This document shows, in pieces, positions 1 through 8,525 of a stretch of DNA of 64,000 nt (position 1 is the stretch's first letter; each line of letters opens with the position of its first letter). A program made the position numbers and the translations under genes. The stretch comes from Streptomyces avicenniae (GTDB taxonomy: Bacteria; Actinomycetota; Actinomycetes; Streptomycetales; Streptomycetaceae), in the NCBI RefSeq assembly GCF_000719135.1, contig NZ_JOEK01000004.1:212598-276597 (forward strand), given 5' to 3'. The notes under the pieces were generated by a model. That model had not been told where the DNA came from. It did no database searches and worked only from the letters and a program-made list of their open reading frames with translations.

Positions 1-305
1 CCCAGTACGACGTCGTGTTCACCTGCGGCTCTGAGATCGGCACCGCGACGCTGACCATCGCCGCGTCGCCGTCGCCGACCCCCACAGCGACGGCGACGGC
101 GACCGCCACGGCCACCGCGACCGCCACAGCGACGGCGAGCGCCACGACGCTGCCCTCGCGCGGCGCGCAGGCCGGTGTCGGCGGCACGCAGGAGGACGGC
201 GGCGGGAACGGCAGCGTGATCCTGCTGGCCGGTGCCGGGATCACCGCACTCGCGGCGGCGGGCGCCGCGTTCGCCTTCAGAGGACGCACCGGCCGGGGCC
301 ACTGA
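1..305 (+). CDS. C-terminal end of a cell-surface protein with Ala/Thr linker and membrane anchor (partial)
   Basis: The gene enters from the left edge; in-frame codons run from base 3 to a TGA at 303-305. The visible part is the end of a small extracellular domain, then a Pro/Ser/Thr/Ala linker built from repeated Thr-Ala (low-complexity DNA around 85-140), then LPSRGAQAGVGG, a hydrophobic segment of about 21 residues and a short Arg-rich tail (RGRTGRGH). That order is the layout of Gram-positive wall- or membrane-anchored proteins. LPSRG is not a canonical LPxTG sortase signal, so simple membrane anchoring is as likely as sortase processing. The function of the missing N-terminal part cannot be judged. 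Confidence 0.7.
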   Translation, partial: QYDVVFTCGSEIGTATLTIAASPSPTPTATATATATATATATATASATTLPSRGAQAGVGGTQEDGGGNGSVILLAGAGITALAAAGAAFAFRGRTGRGH

Positions 306-323
306 GCCCGCGGCGACAGGCCG

Positions 324-1700
324 TCAGGCCGGGGCGTTCACCGCGTAGCGCTGGAGGAACAGCGCCTCGGCCACCGCCATACGCTCCAACTCCTCGGGGG
401 ACACGCTCTCGTCCACCGCGTGGATCTGCGCGGACGGCTCGCTCAGCCCGATCAGCAGGATCTCGGCATCCGGGTACAGGCCGTGCAGCGTGCTGGTCAG
501 CGGGATCGAACCCCCCTGGCCCACCACCGCCATCTCCGCCCCGTCGTAGGCGTCCCGCATCGCGGTGGCCATCGAGGCGTAGGCGGGGCTGGTGGTGTCG
601 GCGCTGAACGCCTCGCCCTCACCGGTCGGCCGCACCTCCACCCGCGCGCCCCACGGCGCGCGGGCCGTGAGGTGCGCGGCCAGCAGGTCGCTCGCGGCGC
701 CCGCCGCCGTCCCCGGCGGCACCCGCAGGCTCACCAGCGCCTCCGCGCGGGCCTGCACCGAGGGCGTGGCGCCGACGACCGGCGGGCAGTCGATGCCGAG
801 CACCGTCACGGCGGGCCGGGCCCACACCCGGTCGGCCACGGTCCCCGAGCCGATCAGCTCGACCCCGTCGAGCACCTTCGCGTCCGCGCGGAACGTCTCC
901 TCCGGGTACTGCGTCCCCTGCCACACGCCGTCGGCCGCCAGGCCGTCCACGGTCGTCGAACCGTCCTCGGCGCGCAGCGAGTCCAGCATCCTGATCAGCG
1001 CCGCCAGGGCGTCGGGCGCGGCGCCGCCGAAGGCGCCCGAGTGCAGGTTCCCCGCCAGCGTGTCCACCCGGACGCGCACCATGGCCATCCCGCGCAGCAT
1101 CGCCGTCACCGTGGGCACGCCGACGCGGAAGTTGCCCGTGTCGCCGACGACGATCGCGTCGGCGGCCAGCAGCTCCGGGTGCGCCTCCGCGTACTGCTCC
1201 AGACCGCTGGTGCCCTGCTCCTCCGAGCCCTCCACGATCACCTTCACGCCCACCGGGACGCCGCCCGACGCACGCAGCGCGCGCAGGGCCAGCAGGTGCA
1301 TCAGCACGCCGCCCTTGCAGTCCGCCGCCCCCCGTCCGTACCAGCGCCCGTCGCGCTCGGTGAGGCTGAACGGGGGAGTGGTCCAGGCGGCCTCGTCCAG
1401 CGGCGGCTGCACGTCGTAGTGCGCGTACAGCAGCACGGTCGGCGCACCCGTGGGGCCGGGCAGGTGACCGTAGACGGAGGAGGTGCCGTCCGGCGTCTCC
1501 AGCAGGGCGACGTCCGCGAAGCCCTCGGCCCGCAGCGCGGCGGCGATCCACTCCGCCGCGCCGAGGCACTCGCTCGCCGGGTACTGCGCGGGGTCGGCGA
1601 CGGACCGGTAGGCCACCAGCTCCGTCAACTCCTCCTTGGCCTGCGGCATCAGCGCGGCGACGGCGGCAGAGATCGCGGCATGCTGGGCACTGTGCTCCAT
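324..1700 (-). CDS. M20 family metallopeptidase (dipeptidase)
   Basis: 458-aa M20/M28-type zinc peptidase, normally a cytosolic dipeptidase or carboxypeptidase. The metal and catalytic signature is present in order: LLYAHYDVQP (His and Asp), GRGAADCKGG (bridging Asp), VEGSEEQGTSG (the Glu-Glu pair), VVGDTGNF, and a C-terminal Ile-His (SAQIHAVDES). The dimerisation insert (VRVRVDTLAGNLHSG) lies in the middle. The ATG at 1698-1700 was chosen because AAGGAG sits 7 nt upstream; longer in-frame extensions run into the divergent gene's promoter region. It ends 18 bp from the partial gene to the left, in convergent orientation. Length and motifs are complete. Confidence 0.92.
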   Translation of the reverse strand: MEHSAQHAAISAAVAALMPQAKEELTELVAYRSVADPAQYPASECLGAAEWIAAALRAEGFADVALLETPDGTSSVYGHLPGPTGAPTVLLYAHYDVQPPLDEAAWTTPPFSLTERDGRWYGRGAADCKGGVLMHLLALRALRASGGVPVGVKVIVEGSEEQGTSGLEQYAEAHPELLAADAIVVGDTGNFRVGVPTVTAMLRGMAMVRVRVDTLAGNLHSGAFGGAAPDALAALIRMLDSLRAEDGSTTVDGLAADGVWQGTQYPEETFRADAKVLDGVELIGSGTVADRVWARPAVTVLGIDCPPVVGATPSVQARAEALVSLRVPPGTAAGAASDLLAAHLTARAPWGARVEVRPTGEGEAFSADTTSPAYASMATAMRDAYDGAEMAVVGQGGSIPLTSTLHGLYPDAEILLIGLSEPSAQIHAVDESVSPEELERMAVAEALFLQRYAVNAPA

Positions 1701-1870
1701 GGGACGCTCCTTGTGCGGGCACGCGGGCGGCCATGAGGACCGGAACGACGAGGCGTGCCGTCGAACGGGAATGCGTCCGATGATCCCACAGCCGTCGTCC
1801 GCGCCCGGGGCTGCGTAGGATGCCCAGCGGTGACCGACGGACGGAACACAGCGGGGAGCTACAGCACATC

Positions 1871-3127
1871 GTGACCAGTGAAGACGGAGCCGGGACCAGT
1901 GAGGTGTGGGACGTCGTCGTCGTGGGCGCCGGTCCCGCCGGAGCCTCCGCCGCACGTGCCGCCGCCGAGGCGGGACGCCGGGTCCTGCTGCTGGAGAAGG
2001 CGGAGCTGCCGCGCTACAAGACCTGCGGCGGCGGCATCATCGGCCCCTCGCGGGACGCGCTGCCCCCCGGCTTCGAACTCCCGCTGCGCGACCGGGTGCA
2101 CGCGGTCACGTTCTCGCTGAACGGCAGGCTGACCCGCACCCGCCGCTCCAAGCGGATGCTCTTCGGCCTCGTGAACCGCCCGGAGTTCGACCAGCGCCTC
2201 GTCGAGGCCGCCGTCAAGGCGGGCGCCGAACTGCGCACCGGCGCCGCCGTGTCACGCGTCGAGCAGCACGGTCCCGCCGTGCCCGACCGCCGTACGGTCG
2301 CGGTCGTCCTGGCGGGTGGCGGGACACTGCTCGCCCGCGCCGTCGTCGGTGCGGACGGGAGCGCCAGCCGCATAGGAGCGCACGTCGGGGTGCGCGTCGG
2401 GCAGGTCGATCTGGGGCTTGAGGCCGAGATCCCCGTGCCGCCCGAGGTGGCGGAGGACTGGCGGGGCCGCGCGCTGATCGACTGGGGCCCGCTGCCCGGC
2501 TCCTACGGCTGGGTCTTCCCGAAGGGGGACACGCTGACCGTCGGCGTCATCTCCGCGCGGGGCGAGGGCGCCGCGACCAAGCGCTACCTGGAGGACCTGA
2601 CGGCGCGCGTCGGCCTCTCGGGCTTCGAGCCGTCCATCTCCTCGGGGCACCTCACCCGCTGCCGCACCGACGACTCGCCGCTGTCGCGCGGCCGGGTCCT
2701 GGTCTGCGGCGACGCGGCGGGGCTGCTGGAGCCGTGGACGCGCGAGGGCATCTCGTTCGCGCTGCGCTCGGGGCGGCTCGCCGGGCAGTGGGCGGTCCGG
2801 ATCGCGGAGGCGGGCGACGCCGTGGACGCCCGGCGGCAGGCGCTCAACTACACGTTCGCCATCAAGAGCGGCCTCGGCGTGGAGATGGGGGTCGGGCGGC
2901 GGCTGCTGACGATCTTCTCGCAGCGGCCCAGGCTGCTGCACACCACGCTCATCGGCTTCCGCCCGGCGTGGACCGCGTTCGCGCAGATCACGCGGGGCTC
3001 CACGACGCTGGCGGGGATCGTGCGCTCGCATCCGGTGGCCCGCCGGGCGCTCGCCGCGCTGGACAAGGCACCGGCGGAGACGCCAGGGCCCGAAGGCGAC
3101 GCGGCGGCGGAGCCGGGACGCGCCTGA
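1871..3127 (+). CDS. Geranylgeranyl reductase family FAD-dependent oxidoreductase
   Basis: 418-aa flavoprotein of the geranylgeranyl reductase/ChlP type, which saturates isoprenoid double bonds of lipids or quinones. The N-terminal Rossmann FAD motif VVVVGAGPAGASAAR is followed by the family's RYKTCGGG cysteine segment. The second FAD motif, VCGDAAGLLEPWTREGISF, lies about residue 280. The GTG at 1871 (VTSEDGAG) is preferred: a TAGGAT -10-like box at 1816-1821 overlaps the only upstream ATG (1820), which makes the longer form unlikely. GGGGAG lies 12 nt before the GTG, so the spacing is loose. It is divergent from the M20 peptidase. The substrate is not evident. Confidence 0.85.
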   Translation: MTSEDGAGTSEVWDVVVVGAGPAGASAARAAAEAGRRVLLLEKAELPRYKTCGGGIIGPSRDALPPGFELPLRDRVHAVTFSLNGRLTRTRRSKRMLFGLVNRPEFDQRLVEAAVKAGAELRTGAAVSRVEQHGPAVPDRRTVAVVLAGGGTLLARAVVGADGSASRIGAHVGVRVGQVDLGLEAEIPVPPEVAEDWRGRALIDWGPLPGSYGWVFPKGDTLTVGVISARGEGAATKRYLEDLTARVGLSGFEPSISSGHLTRCRTDDSPLSRGRVLVCGDAAGLLEPWTREGISFALRSGRLAGQWAVRIAEAGDAVDARRQALNYTFAIKSGLGVEMGVGRRLLTIFSQRPRLLHTTLIGFRPAWTAFAQITRGSTTLAGIVRSHPVARRALAALDKAPAETPGPEGDAAAEPGRA

Positions 3128-3247
3128 CGGCGAGCGGGTCCGGTCACGCCAGGTCCGGTCCGGTCCGACGAAGGTCGCCGTCTCCTACTACGGCGGGAGT
3201 AGAAGAGGTGCCGCCGCCGGGCTGACGACCCGCCGCGCACGGCGCAC

Positions 3248-3253
3248 TACCGT
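3248..3253 (+). promoter_or_regulatory. -10 box of a leaderless transcript (sensor kinase)
   Basis: TACCGT lies 7 nt before the ATG at 3261, with no ribosome binding site between them. This spacing places the transcription start at the start codon and favours 3261 over the GTG at 3252, which overlaps the box. No clear -35 hexamer was seen. Confidence 0.5.
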
Positions 3254-3260
3254 GGCTGAC

Positions 3261-4508
3261 ATGCGTGTACGACCCCCGCCCGAGCCGCCCGGCCTCCGCC
3301 GGACCTGGCTGCTGCCCGTCCTCGTCCTGCTGGTCCAGCAGGCCGGGTCACGGTTCGCGGACGCACATCAGACGGGCCAGACGGCGCTCGACCCGACCGG
3401 CCACCTCCTGCTCGCCCTCGGCCCACTGCTCCTGGCGGCCCGCTACCGGCGCCCCGGCGCGGTCGCCGTCGGCACGGCGCTCGTCACCGCCGTCTACCTC
3501 GCCGCGGGATACCCGCTCGGCCCGGTGTTCCTGAGCGTGGTCGCCGCCTCGTTCCACGCCGTCGTCGCCGGTCGCCGGTACGCCGCCTGGTCCGCGATGG
3601 GCGCGCTGTGGATCGCACGCCTGGTCATGGGCCACTGGCTCCACCCCTGGCTGCCCGCCCCGGCCGACGCGTCCGCCGACTGGGGCTCGGACGCCGCCAC
3701 CGCCGCCTGGACCGTCGCCGTCCTCTCGGTCGCCGAGCTGGTCAGGCTCCGCCGTGAACGGCACGCCGCCGAACGCGCCGAGCGGCAGGCCCGTGAGCGC
3801 CGCCGCGCCGACGAGGAGCGGCTGCGCGTCGCCCGCGAACTCCACGACGTCCTCGCCCACAGCATCGCCGTGATCAACGTCCAGGCCGCCGTCGGCCTCG
3901 CCCTCCTGGACAGCGACCCCGCCCAGGCCCGCACCGCCCTCCTCGCCATCAGGAGCGCGGGCAAGGACGCCCTCGGGGAGGTGCGGCAGGTGCTCGACAC
4001 CCTTCGCGCCCCGGGCGCGGCCCCCAGGGCGCCCACCCCGGGGCTCGCCGACCTGCCGGAGCTGGCCGCGCAGGCCGCGGCGGCGGGCCTGCGGGTCCAC
4101 CTGGAGGCGGACGACGTCCCAGGGCTCCCCCCGGCCGCCGGGCTCACGGTCTTCCGCGTCACCCAGGAGGCGCTGACCAACATCGTCCGCCACTCCGGCG
4201 CCCGCACCGCCCGCGTGCGGCTGCGCCGCGTGCCCGGCGCGCTCGACCTGCGGATCGAGGACGCGGGCCCCGCCACCGGCGGCCACGACGCGGGCAGCGG
4301 CAACGGCCTGACGGGCATGCGGGAACGGGCCGCGGCCTGCGGCGGCACCCTCACGGCGGGACCGGTGCCCGGCGGCGGCTTCCGGGTGGAGGTCCGCCTG
4401 CCGCTCGCCCCGCCCGCCGAACGCCCGCCAGGACCCGCGCCCGACCCGGCCCATGCCGAGCCCGCCGAGCCGGCCGTGTCCGCCGCCCGTCCAGGGAGAC
4501 CCGAGTGA
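3261..4508 (+). CDS. NarL-type two-component sensor histidine kinase
   Basis: About 415 aa. The N-terminal half carries four or five hydrophobic segments, then an Arg-rich linker (about residues 165-190). The HisKA_3 dimerisation/phosphoacceptor box follows, RVARELHDVLAHSIAVIN, with the phospho-His in ELHD. The HATPase_c domain has TQEALTNIVRHS (N box) and GNGLTGMRERA (G box). It phosphorylates the response regulator encoded next; the TGA and that gene's GTG overlap by 4 nt (GTGA at 4505-4508), implying translational coupling. The C-terminus has a Pro/Ala-rich tail. The signal is unknown. An ATG start with a leaderless promoter is inferred from the TACCGT box. Confidence 0.92.
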   Translation: MRVRPPPEPPGLRRTWLLPVLVLLVQQAGSRFADAHQTGQTALDPTGHLLLALGPLLLAARYRRPGAVAVGTALVTAVYLAAGYPLGPVFLSVVAASFHAVVAGRRYAAWSAMGALWIARLVMGHWLHPWLPAPADASADWGSDAATAAWTVAVLSVAELVRLRRERHAAERAERQARERRRADEERLRVARELHDVLAHSIAVINVQAAVGLALLDSDPAQARTALLAIRSAGKDALGEVRQVLDTLRAPGAAPRAPTPGLADLPELAAQAAAAGLRVHLEADDVPGLPPAAGLTVFRVTQEALTNIVRHSGARTARVRLRRVPGALDLRIEDAGPATGGHDAGSGNGLTGMRERAAACGGTLTAGPVPGGGFRVEVRLPLAPPAERPPGPAPDPAHAEPAEPAVSAARPGRPE

Positions 4509-5173
4509 TCCGCGTCCTGCTGGCCGACGACCAGGTCCTCGTCCGGGCGGGGTTCCGCGCGCTGCTCGACGCCCAGCCGGGCATCGAGGTGACCGCCGAG
4601 GCGGCGGACGGCGCCGAGGCCCTGCGCCTCGTCCGCGCGCAGCGCCCCGACCTCGTCCTGATGGACATCAGGATGCCCGTGCTCGACGGCCTCGCCGCCA
4701 CGCGCGCCGTCACCGCCGACCCGGAGCTGGCGGCCGTGCGCGTCGTCATGCTCACGACGTTCGAACTGGACGAGTACGTCTTCGAGGCCCTGCGCTCCGG
4801 CGCCTCCGGGTTCCTCGTGAAGGACACCGAGCCCGACGAACTGCTGCGTGCCGTCCGGGCCGTCGTCGCGGGCGACGCCCTGCTGTCGCCCGGTGTCACC
4901 CGCAGGCTGATCGCCGAGTTCGCCGCGCGCTCCCGCCCCCCGGCGTCCGCGACGGCCGCTCTCGCCCGCCTCACCGGGCGGGAGCGGGAGGTGACGACCC
5001 TCGTCGGCATGGGGCTGTCCAACGAGGAGATCGCCCGCAGGCTCGTCGTCTCCCCGCTGACCGCGAAGACGCACGTCAGCCGCGCCATGATCAAGCTCGG
5101 CGCCCGCGACCGCGCCCAACTCGTCGTGCTGGCCTACGAGTCCGGGCTCGTCAGGCCCGGCTGGCTCGGCTGA
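4505..5173 (+). CDS. NarL/FixJ family response regulator
   Basis: 222 aa. The receiver domain (about 1-120) has the acidic pair LLADDQ, the phosphoacceptor Asp in LVLMDIRMPVLDG, the Thr of VVMLTTF and the Lys of FLVKDTEPDE. The C-terminal LuxR-type HTH (about 155-215) contains LTGREREVTTLVGMGLSNEEI and the recognition region TAKTHVSRAMIKLGARDRAQ. It starts with GTG inside the stop of the cognate kinase. About 200 bp follow before the next gene, which is convergent, so the operon is just these two genes. Targets are unknown. Confidence 0.95.
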   Translation: MIRVLLADDQVLVRAGFRALLDAQPGIEVTAEAADGAEALRLVRAQRPDLVLMDIRMPVLDGLAATRAVTADPELAAVRVVMLTTFELDEYVFEALRSGASGFLVKDTEPDELLRAVRAVVAGDALLSPGVTRRLIAEFAARSRPPASATAALARLTGREREVTTLVGMGLSNEEIARRLVVSPLTAKTHVSRAMIKLGARDRAQLVVLAYESGLVRPGWLG

Positions 5174-5373
5174 GAGGGGGTGTGGGGAACTCCGGTCCGA
5201 GATCCGGCCCGGTCGGATGGGCGTGGTGCGAGGTCGGGAGGGGCGGGCCGGCGGCATTGCCGGGAGTGTGGTCATCCGCCACCGACTGGACGCGGAAGAC
5301 GACGGCGACTGCTCGGAACAGGCCGACCGGATGGCCTGCACGGCGCGGCGCCCGATCCGCGGAAGAGCCTCCG

Positions 5374-5862
5374 CTAACGAAGTTCCTTGCGCAGCAGGGT
5401 GCACATGGTCTCGTGACGCCGCACCGAGCCGTCGGCGTCCAGCACGTCCCACGCCTCGGGCCGACGATCGAAGGCAAGGTAGCCCAGCCGCTCGTACAGC
5501 GCCCGGGCCCGCACGTTGTCCTCTTCCACGCCCAGCTCCGCACGACGCAGGCCGCGGTCCTTGATCCGCTGCTCGGCCACGCCGATGAGCAGCGTGCCGA
5601 TCCCGCAGGACTGCAAGGCGGGATGAACAGCCAATTGCCAGAGCGTCCCGGCGCCCTCCGCGGTCCGGTAGTCGATGCCGCCCACCGCCACCGGCATGTC
5701 CGTCGGCGGGCATACCGCGAGGTAGTCCACCTCACCCAGCCTGGCACGCTCCACCTGCTTCGCGACATCGGCCAGATGCGGCTCGGACCCCGCCCAGCCG
5801 CACGACTCCAGGTCCGTGGGCCTCAGATCGCGTACGGACAGCTTCAGCACGACGTCGATCAC
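5374..5862 (-). CDS. GNAT family N-acetyltransferase
   Basis: 162 aa, a complete GNAT fold. The acetyl-CoA pyrophosphate-binding signature is seen as LAVHPALQSCGIGTLLIGVAEQ (Q/RxxGxG/A equivalent SCGIG) around residues 75-95. Motif B follows as VEEDNVRARALYERLGY around 115-131. The C-terminal RRHETMCTLLRKEL strand completes the fold. GTG at 5862 is preceded by GGAGGGGG at suitable spacing; a second GTG at 5850 would shorten it by four residues. The substrate cannot be told from sequence. The 200 bp between it and the response regulator contain no gene. Confidence 0.88.
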   Translation of the reverse strand: MIDVVLKLSVRDLRPTDLESCGWAGSEPHLADVAKQVERARLGEVDYLAVCPPTDMPVAVGGIDYRTAEGAGTLWQLAVHPALQSCGIGTLLIGVAEQRIKDRGLRRAELGVEEDNVRARALYERLGYLAFDRRPEAWDVLDADGSVRRHETMCTLLRKELR

Positions 5863-6000
5863 CCTTACCCCCTCCAGCGGACCAAGCCTCCTGCCGAGCC
5901 GGAAACAGGCCCGCAGCAGCGGTCACCCTACCGAGCCCTCGGGCTCGACGGCCCTGAGTTCTCGAACGCCTGCCGGGGGAGGGGGAGGCCCCGCGGCCGG

Positions 6001-7269
6001 TCAGCCGACCGGCCGCACCGCGTCCCGCGTCAGGTGGGCGATGACCGCCGACACCCCGGCCAGCGCCGCGACCGTGGTGAGCGCGGCGGGCATCGAGGAC
6101 CAGTCGGCCAGGAAGCCGATGGCGACCGGCCCGAGCAGCATCCCGCCGTATCCCAGCGTCGAGGCGGCGGCGACCCCGCGCGGCCCCGCCACCGCCCCGG
6201 CCTGCCCCAGCGCTATCGGGAAGATGTTGGCCAGCCCCAGGCCGGTGAGCACGAACCCGGCCAGCGCCAGCCACACCGTGGGCGCCAGCGCGCCCAGCAG
6301 CATCCCGGCCGCCGCCGTCGTGCCCCCGAGGACGAGACTGGTGCTCTGCCCGAGACGCCGCAGCATCGCAGAACCGGTCAACCTGCCCACGGTCATGGCC
6401 CCGGCGAACACCGAGTAGGCGGCGGCGGCCACGCCCGCGCTCGCGTCCAGCGACTCCTTCAGGTGCAGCGCGCTCCAGTCGGCGAGCGCGCCCTCCCCGT
6501 AGGCCGAGCAGAGCGCGATGAAGCCGAGGACGATCACCAGGCGCCGCACCGGCGTCCCCGCCGCCATGGTTGCCACCGCACGCCCTGACCCCTCCGCCGC
6601 ACCGGCGGTCCCGCCCGCGCCACCGCCGACGACGGGCAGCGTGCCCGCGATCAGCGCGCGACCCATCACCAGCGCGACCACCACCCCGACCGCCGCAAGC
6701 AGCCCCAGATGCCTGGCGGCCGTCAACTGCCCCGCGACCAGCCCGCCAAGACCCGCGCCGATCATGCCGCCCAGCGAGTACGCCGCGTGGAAGCCCGGCA
6801 TGATCGGCTGCCGCGTCGCCGTCACCAGATCGACCGCCACGCTGTTCGCCGCGACGTTCACCGCCCCGAACGCCGCGCCGAACACCAGCAGCACGGCACC
6901 GAGCACCACCGCGGAATGCGTGTGCGGGGGCAGCGCGACCGTCAGCGCCAGCAGCACGAGCCCCACGACCGTCACCACCCGGCTGCCGAACCGCTGGCAC
7001 AACCGCCCGGTGAGCGTCATCGTCACCACGGCGCCCGCCGACGTCCCGAGCAGCGCGAGCCCCAGCGCGCTGGCCGACGCCCCCGTCTGCTCCTTCACGT
7101 CGGGGATGCGGACGACCCACCCGGCGAAGAGGAAGCCGTCGAGGGCGAAGAAGCCCGTGAGGGCGATCCGCAGGCGGCGCAGCACGTCCTCCGCCGCCGC
7201 GGACGGCGCCCCGGGCGGAGCGGCGGCGCGCGGGGCACGCCGGGTCGGCGCCGACCGGCGTTTGTTCAT
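6001..7269 (-). CDS. MFS transporter
   Basis: 422 aa with about 12 predicted membrane segments in two blocks separated by a cytoplasmic loop of low complexity (around residues 200-225, rich in Gly/Ala). The start region is strongly basic (MNKRRSAPTRRAPRA), as usual for a cytoplasmic N-terminus. The family resembles the FucP/YbjJ-like MFS group. It is divergent from a ROK regulator with only 26 bp between the start codons; a TATTGT box on this strand in the gap (7284-7289) suggests a very short leader. The ROK protein is the likely regulator, which hints that the substrate is a sugar, but that is inference. Confidence 0.88.
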   Translation of the reverse strand: MNKRRSAPTRRAPRAAAPPGAPSAAAEDVLRRLRIALTGFFALDGFLFAGWVVRIPDVKEQTGASASALGLALLGTSAGAVVTMTLTGRLCQRFGSRVVTVVGLVLLALTVALPPHTHSAVVLGAVLLVFGAAFGAVNVAANSVAVDLVTATRQPIMPGFHAAYSLGGMIGAGLGGLVAGQLTAARHLGLLAAVGVVVALVMGRALIAGTLPVVGGGAGGTAGAAEGSGRAVATMAAGTPVRRLVIVLGFIALCSAYGEGALADWSALHLKESLDASAGVAAAAYSVFAGAMTVGRLTGSAMLRRLGQSTSLVLGGTTAAAGMLLGALAPTVWLALAGFVLTGLGLANIFPIALGQAGAVAGPRGVAAASTLGYGGMLLGPVAIGFLADWSSMPAALTTVAALAGVSAVIAHLTRDAVRPVG

Positions 7270-7295
7270 GGGAGACACAAAGCCACAATAGGCAC

Positions 7296-8504
7296 GTGAC
7301 CTCCCCTCGCACCAGGCTGGACAGAGGCCGGAACGCCCTTGGCCCGGCACTCGAACTCGTCCACACCGGCCGGGCCCCCACCCGCGCCGTCCTCACCACG
7401 GAACTGGGCGTCACGCGCGCCACCGCCGGTGCCGTCGCCGCCGAGCTCCAGACCCTGGGCCTCATCACCGTGGACGCAGGACCCGGCGCCTCCACCGGCG
7501 GACAGGGCCGCCCCTCCCATCGCCTCGCCATCGCCGACGACGGCCCGGTCGCCCTCGCCACCCAGGTGCACGCCGACGGCTACCGCGCCGCCCTCGTCGG
7601 CCTCGGCGGCCGTCTCGTCGCGACCGCGCCCCCGGGCCCGGCCGTGGACGCCGATCCCGCCGAGGTGCTGCGCGCCGTCGTCGCCACCGGCGCCGCGCTC
7701 CTGCGCGACAGCGGACGCCGGTGCGTCGGCGCCGGGCTCGCCGTGCCCTCCGCCGTCGCCGAGCCCGACGGCACGGCCCTCAACCCGCTCCACCTGCCGT
7801 GGCCGGTGGGCGCCCCGGTCCGGCGGATCTTCACCGACTGCCTCGCCGAGGCCGGAATCCGGGCACCCGGCTACTGCGGCAACGACATGAACCTCACCGC
7901 ACTCGCCGAGCACCGGCACGGCGCGGGCCAGGGCGCGCGGCACCTCCTGTGCGTCGCCACCGGCCACCACGGCGTCGGCGGCGCCCTCGTCGTGGACGGC
8001 CGACTGCACAGCGGCAGCGCCGGGCTCGCCCTGGAGGTCGGCCACCTGACGGTCGATCCCGACGGCAAGCCCTGCCACTGCGGCAGTCGCGGCTGCCTCG
8101 ACATCGAGACCGACCCCCGCGCCCTGCTCGCCGCCGCGGGCCGCGAGCCAGGACCCGAGGGCATCCTCCTCGACCAGGCGGGCGCCCTCGTCCGCTCCGG
8201 CTACCCGGCCGACCCGACCGTCCGCGACGCGACGCGGACCGTCATCGACCGCCTCGGCCTCGGCCTCGCCGGGCTGGTCAACATCCTGAACCCCGACCGC
8301 ATCCTCCTCGGCGGCCTCCACCGCACCCTGCTGGAGGCCGACCCGGGGCGGCTGCGCGCCGTCGTCGAGGAACGCAGCCTGTGGGGCCGCAGCGGCAGCG
8401 TCCCGATCCTCCCCACGAGCCTCCACCACGGCGGCCTCGTCGGCGCGGGCGAACTCGCCTGGCAGCCCGTCCTCGACGACCCGCTGGCCGCCCTCAGCGG
8501 CTGA
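7296..8504 (+). CDS. ROK family transcriptional regulator
   Basis: 402 aa. An N-terminal winged HTH (about 25-75, ELGVTRATAGAVAAELQTLG) is followed by a ROK sugar-kinase fold. The zinc signature CHCGSRGCLDIE is intact (about residues 265-276), as is GHLTVDPDGKPCHCG before it. The ATP-binding DxGxT motif of true kinases is altered (VALATQVHADGY), so the protein is probably a sugar-responsive repressor rather than an enzyme. GTG at 7296 has CACAAT 6 nt upstream and no RBS, consistent with a leaderless mRNA. It is divergent from the MFS transporter, its probable target. Confidence 0.88.
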   Translation: MTSPRTRLDRGRNALGPALELVHTGRAPTRAVLTTELGVTRATAGAVAAELQTLGLITVDAGPGASTGGQGRPSHRLAIADDGPVALATQVHADGYRAALVGLGGRLVATAPPGPAVDADPAEVLRAVVATGAALLRDSGRRCVGAGLAVPSAVAEPDGTALNPLHLPWPVGAPVRRIFTDCLAEAGIRAPGYCGNDMNLTALAEHRHGAGQGARHLLCVATGHHGVGGALVVDGRLHSGSAGLALEVGHLTVDPDGKPCHCGSRGCLDIETDPRALLAAAGREPGPEGILLDQAGALVRSGYPADPTVRDATRTVIDRLGLGLAGLVNILNPDRILLGGLHRTLLEADPGRLRAVVEERSLWGRSGSVPILPTSLHHGGLVGAGELAWQPVLDDPLAALSG

Positions 8505-8525
8505 GACGGCACGCCCGCCCGGCGG

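Noticed and set aside
85..140. Short tandem repeats as a possible CRISPR or VNTR
   Set aside because: They are in-frame Thr-Ala codons of a surface-protein linker; no spacers or unique repeats are present.
420..1736. Long plus-strand frames over the M20 peptidase
   Set aside because: Compositional shadows: no domain motifs, while the complementary strand has the full M20 signature and an RBS.
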